Positions 32,928 to 35,763 of a stretch of 35,763 nt of DNA are shown here, piece after piece. The first letter of the stretch is position 1; the number at the start of each line of letters is the position of its first letter. The DNA lies in the NCBI GenBank assembly GCA_009777835.1, contig WRKZ01000013.1, positions 1 through 35,763 of the forward strand, in the 5' to 3' direction. The notes below the pieces were generated by a model. It made no database searches. It saw only the letters and a program-made list of their open reading frames with translations, and had not been told where the DNA came from. Made by a program: the position numbers and the translations under genes. The stretch is from Oscillospiraceae bacterium. GTDB taxonomy: Bacteria; Bacillota; Clostridia; Oscillospirales; Ruminococcaceae.

Positions 32928-33233
32928 ATGCAAGAAAAAGAATCAAAAAAAGGCAACTATGCGCAGAAATCTGCCGTTGCACTGAAATACAATCCCGATT
33001 TAAACTATGCACCGGTGGTCGTAGCCGCGGGATTGGGACACCTCGCCCAAAAAATCGTAAACATCGCCGACGAAAACGGTGTGCCTGTCTATCGGGACGA
33101 TTCGGCGGCGGCATTGCTTGTAATGCTTAATTCCGGTGCACAGATTCCACCGCAATTGTATTCTATTGTAGCTGCGATTTACGCAGAAGTAGTACTGAGT
33201 TCTAATCGTTACGAGAAAAAGCACGATAAGTAA
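32928..33233 (+). CDS. Stand-alone FlhB C-terminal homologue (YlqH-like)
   Basis: A 101-residue cytosolic protein resembling the cytoplasmic export-gate domain of FlhB without its membrane part: AVALKYNPDLNYAPVVVAAG, then AQKIVNIADENGVPVYRD and SGAQIPPQLYSIVAAIYAEV. In FlhB the autocleaved loop reads NPTH; here the matching place is NPDL, so no self-cleavage is expected. AAAGGAG precedes the ATG. It follows the FliK-like gene by 34 bp, the same pair as Bacillus ylqG-ylqH. Confidence 0.9.
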   Translation: MQEKESKKGNYAQKSAVALKYNPDLNYAPVVVAAGLGHLAQKIVNIADENGVPVYRDDSAAALLVMLNSGAQIPPQLYSIVAAIYAEVVLSSNRYEKKHDK

Positions 33234-33285
33234 ATTTAACCAAAAAACCACCACAATTAGTTGACTAAGTATACATTTTCTCAAC

Positions 33286-33305
33286 ATATTGTGCTATCAC
33301 AATAT
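33286..33305. promoter_or_regulatory. Perfect inverted repeat upstream of spo0A
   Basis: ATATTGTG-CTAT-CACAATAT, 8-bp arms with 4-bp spacer, in the 239-bp gap before spo0A. It looks like a dimeric regulator site. Confidence 0.7.
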
Positions 33306-33314
33306 ATAGATAAT

Positions 33315-33321
33315 TGTCGAA
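33315..33321 (+). promoter_or_regulatory. Spo0A box upstream of spo0A
   Basis: TGTCGAA matches the Spo0A-binding consensus exactly. Its GTCGAATAT also fits a sigma-H type -10 sequence, but no good -35 is seen. Seven bases alone can occur by chance; its location favours autoregulation. Confidence 0.6.
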
Positions 33322-33400
33322 TATTGAAATATTACCCTAAAAAAGCCCAAATTCTAGCCCTTCCTGTCACGACAAAGTTTTTTTATTTTGTAAAAAACTA

Positions 33401-33429
33401 TTGCATATTCAAAATTAATGTGTTAATAT
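33401..33429 (+). promoter_or_regulatory. Sigma-A type promoter of spo0A
   Basis: TTGCAT (33401-33406), 17 bp, TAATAT (33424-33429), 43 bp before the ATG. Confidence 0.7.
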
Positions 33430-33472
33430 AGCAATTACAAGAAAAAAGAAAAACTAAAAATGGGAGGTCGAA

Positions 33473-34297
33473 ATGACAAAGAAACAAATCAGGGTTCTCA
33501 TCGGAGATGACAGCATCGAATCGGGAATGGCATGGGCGCGTTCATTAATGGCGAAAGGGATGTACGCAATCACACGGCAGAAAAACGGGCGGATTCTTCT
33601 TGATACAATAAGAAACGACAGGTTCGACGTTGTAGTAATGGAAGCTAAAATGCCGGAACTGGACGCGGTATCTTTAATCAGCGAAATCAATGACAGGGTA
33701 GACTATTCGCCGGCAATTATAGTGATTGCCAACTATGATTCACCGCAAACCGAACGTGAAGTCATGGAAGCAGGCGCGAAATACTACATGGTCAAGCCGT
33801 TTGAGGCGAATGTGCTGTCGGTGAAAATCGAGAACATTCTCAAGGCGGGGGTACAACCGGTATCAGGTCAGTTAAATCTGAAAAACGTTTCATACAACAT
33901 ACATGAAACCGTACCCGACAATATTGAATATGTTGTCACCGATATAATCCACCAAATCGGAATACCCGCCCACATAAAAGGCTACCATTATCTTCGGACG
34001 GCGATTCTTTTGGCGGTAGACGACGGCGAGATGATAAACTGCATCACTAAACTGCTTTATCCCACCGTCGCGAAACAATACAGCACCACATCTTCACGGG
34101 TGGAACGTGCAATCCGTCACGCAATCGAAATCGCGTGGGACAGGGGCAACGTTGATACCCTTAACGGATTCTTCGGGTACACTATTCACACAGCGAAAGG
34201 CAAGCCCACCAATTCGGAATTTATCGCACTGATTGCCGATAAGCTGAAACTCAAATTCAAAGGCACCTCCAACAATCTGCCGACATATCACGTTTAA
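33473..34297 (+). CDS. spo0A: Sporulation master regulator Spo0A with Glu at the phosphorylation site
   Basis: The 274 residues have an N-terminal receiver domain and the highly conserved Spo0A DNA-binding domain: [54 protein letters not shown] and [16 protein letters not shown]. In the receiver, the acidic pair D12-D13 and K108 are kept, but the phospho-acceptor position reads V-M-E57-A-K-M-P where B. subtilis has V-L-D56-I-I-M-P. The conserved Thr that follows (T84 in B. subtilis) is A86. So classical phosphorelay activation looks impossible; Glu may mimic phosphate. GGGAGG precedes the ATG. It is upstream of spmA and spmB. Identity is secure; the functional effect is inference. Confidence 0.97.
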   Translation: MTKKQIRVLIGDDSIESGMAWARSLMAKGMYAITRQKNGRILLDTIRNDRFDVVVMEAKMPELDAVSLISEINDRVDYSPAIIVIANYDSPQTEREVMEAGAKYYMVKPFEANVLSVKIENILKAGVQPVSGQLNLKNVSYNIHETVPDNIEYVVTDIIHQIGIPAHIKGYHYLRTAILLAVDDGEMINCITKLLYPTVAKQYSTTSSRVERAIRHAIEIAWDRGNVDTLNGFFGYTIHTAKGKPTNSEFIALIADKLKLKFKGTSNNLPTYHV

Positions 34298-34303
34298 AGA
34301 TTG

Positions 34304-34332
34304 TATATCATTTTTCTTCGAAAAATGATATA
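34304..34332. other. AT-rich hairpin after spo0A
   Basis: TATATCATTTTT (34304-34315) pairs perfectly with AAAAATGATATA (34321-34332) around CTTCG. There is no T tail; it may protect the spo0A mRNA end or assist the next terminator. Confidence 0.75.
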
Positions 34333-34344
34333 CCGAAGTGCCAA

Positions 34345-34374
34345 TCATAAAACCCACTTCATCAAGCATATACT
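34345..34374 (+). promoter_or_regulatory. Possible sigma-E promoter of spmAB
   Basis: TCATAAA (34345-34351), 15 bp, CATATACT (34367-34374): 5 of 7 and 7 of 8 consensus positions by my count. The start site would fall near 34381, just 3 bases before the spmA ATG. spmAB is sigma-E controlled in B. subtilis. Confidence 0.55.
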
Positions 34375-34402
34375 TTATGTATTATGATGAAGTGGGTTTT
34401 TT
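34349..34402 (+). terminator. spo0A terminator overlapping the spmA start
   Basis: AAAACCCACTTCATC (34349-34363) pairs perfectly with GATGAAGTGGGTTTT (34386-34400), followed by more T (to 34402). The right arm and T run are the first codons of spmA. Confidence 0.8.
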
Positions 34403-34983
34403 CCGCTCTGATTCTGTCGGCGATTATTTTTGCGGCGGTTTCGGGCGATATATCGAACGTCTCGGAAGCGGCACTACGCGAAAGTTCAAACGCTGTCACC
34501 CTTGCAATCAGTTTAGCGGGGGTTATTTGCCTATGGTCGGGAATTATGCGGGTCGCGCAGAAGGCAGGCATTACCGAAATGCTCGCCTCTGCTTTTCGTC
34601 CGGTACTATCCCGGCTTTTTCGCGGAATCAACGCTAAAGGCAAAGCAATGCAGTACATTGTCCTGAACCTCACGGCGAATCTGCTCGGTCTCGGAAATGC
34701 TTCCACCCCTTTCGGGATTGCCGCCATGAAAGAACTCGAACGGGAAGAAGGTTCGAGCGTTTACGCCACCGACAACATGATTCTGTTCGTTGTGATGAAT
34801 ACCGCTTCCCTACAGTTAATTCCGACCACGGTAGCCGCACTGCGCCTGAAAAACGGTTCTGCTGACCCAATGGAGATTCTGCCTGCAGTCTGGATTGTTT
34901 CGTCATTGACCCTCATAACAGTTGTGATTATCACGAAATCCCTGTCGAAACTCACCCGGGTGAGAGGGGGCGAGCAAATTTGA
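34384..34983 (+). CDS. spmA: Spore maturation protein A
   Basis: SpmA and SpmB are membrane proteins needed for spore core dehydration. The 199 residues have several membrane segments and family motifs LNLTANLLGLGNASTPFGIA, MKELEREEG and NTASLQLIPTTVAALR. The start at 34384 or 34387 fits the family N-terminus (MKWVFSALIL); there is no ribosome site, and the AUG lies within the hairpin arm of the upstream terminator. It overlaps spmB by 4 bases. Confidence 0.96.
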   Translation: MMKWVFSALILSAIIFAAVSGDISNVSEAALRESSNAVTLAISLAGVICLWSGIMRVAQKAGITEMLASAFRPVLSRLFRGINAKGKAMQYIVLNLTANLLGLGNASTPFGIAAMKELEREEGSSVYATDNMILFVVMNTASLQLIPTTVAALRLKNGSADPMEILPAVWIVSSLTLITVVIITKSLSKLTRVRGGEQI

Positions 34984-35501
34984 ACATAGCTGATTTCGCG
35001 GTACCGACTATTTTCACCTTCGTGATTATATTCGCGCTTTGCAAGAAAGTAGATGTATTCGGTGAGTTCACCGCCGGCGTGAAAGAGGGTCTGCAAACCG
35101 TCCTTGACGTGTTCCCCGCGCTGTTTGCGTTGGTGTTAAGCGTGGGAATGTTCCGCGCCTCCGGCGGAGCGGCGATGTTGAGCGGTGCAATCGCCCCGCT
35201 GACCGATTTAATCGGATTCCCGCGGGAAGCTATTCCGTTGATGCTTCTGCGACCGCTTTCGGGGAGTGGGGCGACCGCCGTCTACGAGGGGATTCTGTCG
35301 GATGTAGGCCCGGATTCTTTTGCGGGACGGGTTTCAAGCGTAATGCTCGGCAGTTCGGAAACGACGTTCTATGTAATTGCGATGTATTTCTCGGCAACGA
35401 AAGTGAAGAAAACCCGCCACACGCTTCCGTCTGCCTTGAGCGGCGACGTTCTCATTTGCGTGTTAAGCGGATTCATCGTAGGACTGCTTTTTAAAGCATA
35501 G
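34980..35501 (+). CDS. spmB: Spore maturation protein B
   Basis: The 173-residue partner of SpmA. It starts with TTG at 34980, overlapping the spmA stop (TTGA), after GAGAGGGGG. Motifs include FRASGGAAMLSGAIAPLTDL, LRPLSGSGATAVYEGIL and MLGSSETTFYVIAMYFSATK, typical of SpmB and related nucleoside-recognition membrane proteins. Translation is coupled to spmA. Confidence 0.96.
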   Translation: MNIADFAVPTIFTFVIIFALCKKVDVFGEFTAGVKEGLQTVLDVFPALFALVLSVGMFRASGGAAMLSGAIAPLTDLIGFPREAIPLMLLRPLSGSGATAVYEGILSDVGPDSFAGRVSSVMLGSSETTFYVIAMYFSATKVKKTRHTLPSALSGDVLICVLSGFIVGLLFKA

Positions 35502-35523
35502 CCCCCATTCTTTAGGGAGCGTA

Positions 35524-35570
35524 GCAGGGTCTCCCTGCGAAGCGACAGGGGGTTTGGGGGAGAATCCCCC
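35524..35570. terminator. Hairpins between spmB and tRNA-His
   Basis: GCAGGG-TCT-CCCTGC (35524-35538) and GGGGG-AGAAT-CCCCC (35556-35570). Neither has a clean T run, but they lie between convergent units and may end both. The second is a repeat of 12616-12630. Confidence 0.5.
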
Positions 35571-35580
35571 ATTTCAAAAA

Positions 35581-35655
35581 GGTGGATAATGGGAATTGAA
35601 CCCATGACCTCCAGAGCCACAATCTGGCGCGCTAGCCAACTGCGCTATACCCACC
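35581..35655 (-). tRNA. tRNA-His (anticodon GTG)
   Basis: On the minus strand the cloverleaf is complete: acceptor GTGGGTA/TATCCAC with one G-U pair, anticodon arm CCAGA-TTGTGGC-TCTGG with anticodon GTG, and T arm ATGGG-TTCAATT-CCCAT. The extra 5' G (35655) faces C (35581), the G-1:C73 pair special to tRNA-His. CCA is not encoded; TTTTT follows. Confidence 0.96.
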
Positions 35656-35672
35656 ATAGAAACGTCACATAC

Positions 35673-35763
35673 CAAGCTCACCTGCTCGACGGCGAAGCCG
35701 CCGACCCGCGAGCCCTTGTTCTGCTTTTTGCTTCGTCAAGCTCACCTGCTCGACGGCGAAGCC
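35673..35763 (-). repeat. Two-helix hairpin repeats, inverted relative to 19501-19697
   Basis: Read on the minus strand, one complete unit (CAAG-GG-CTCGC, inner helix TCGGCGGC/GCCGTCGA, GCAG, GTGAG, CTTG) and one partial unit cut by the window edge. The inner helix and 3' half equal the third unit at 19626-19685; the outer 5' arm has CTCGC, pairing with GTGAG through one G-U. Confidence 0.88.

Noticed and set aside
35581-35763. Integration site of a mobile element at tRNA-His
   Set aside because: No integrase and no duplicated tRNA end are visible; the adjoining repeats belong to the window-wide hairpin family.

Overview
The window reads as chromosome of an endospore-forming, chemotactic member of the Clostridia. 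An Oscillospirales-like lineage is my guess from gene content and protein style; no marker here proves it. Evidence for spore formation is spo0A, spmA, spmB, spoIVA and a SipL-like partner. Evidence for chemotaxis is cheA, cheW, cheR, cheB and two receptors. There is no phage, plasmid, transposase or CRISPR array.

Layout. 1-2702 (minus): two tandem methyl-accepting chemotaxis proteins; the first runs off the left edge, and the two share an identical 127-bp block just after the second membrane segment. 2874-4643 (minus): thrS. 4881-5474 (plus): a vWA-like protein with a degenerate metal site. 5667-7089 (minus): a zinc-ribbon protein and a trigger-factor-like lipoprotein. 7291-12035 (plus): alpha/beta hydrolase, MurF-like ligase, Ddl and an RluA-family pseudouridine synthase, a peptidoglycan-precursor cluster. 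12081-13965 (plus): a small membrane protein, a zinc-ribbon protein and a membrane peptide. 14145-15320 (minus) tmcAL and 15429-16622 (plus) ackA are divergent. 16803-17615 (plus): an isolated CHAP plus Cpl-7 lysin. 17656-19320 (minus): a sugar-type ABC ATPase followed by folA. 19806-21700 (plus): a DUF4830-like protein and a transglutaminase-like membrane protein. 21780-24979 (minus): sipL-spoIVA behind a textbook sigma-E promoter. 25083-25394: a compact element that looks like a type I toxin-antitoxin locus. 25410-30411 (minus): cheA-cheW-cheR-cheB. 30626-33233 (plus): a FliK-like protein and a stand-alone FlhB C-terminal homologue. 33473-35501 (plus): spo0A, spmA, spmB. 35581-35655 (minus): tRNA-His.

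The intergenic DNA is rich in palindromic repeats. One family (19501-19697, 26711-26764, 35673-35763) keeps a fixed two-helix architecture while the helix sequences vary with compensating changes. A second, 65-bp family is tandem at 9551-9728 and a diverged copy lies inside a coding region at 19857-19904. A third is dispersed at 777-843 and 5476-5594.

Most notable: (1) the candidate type I toxin-antitoxin element with a 28-residue hydrophobic peptide, convergent promoters, sequestered ribosome-binding site and end-to-end RNA pairing; (2) a Spo0A whose phospho-acceptor aspartate is glutamate; (3) two orphan promoter-to-terminator units of about 100 nt that look like small RNAs; (4) tandem chemoreceptors that appear to have exchanged sensor domains. 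All calls come from reading the sequence by eye; no database search was run.
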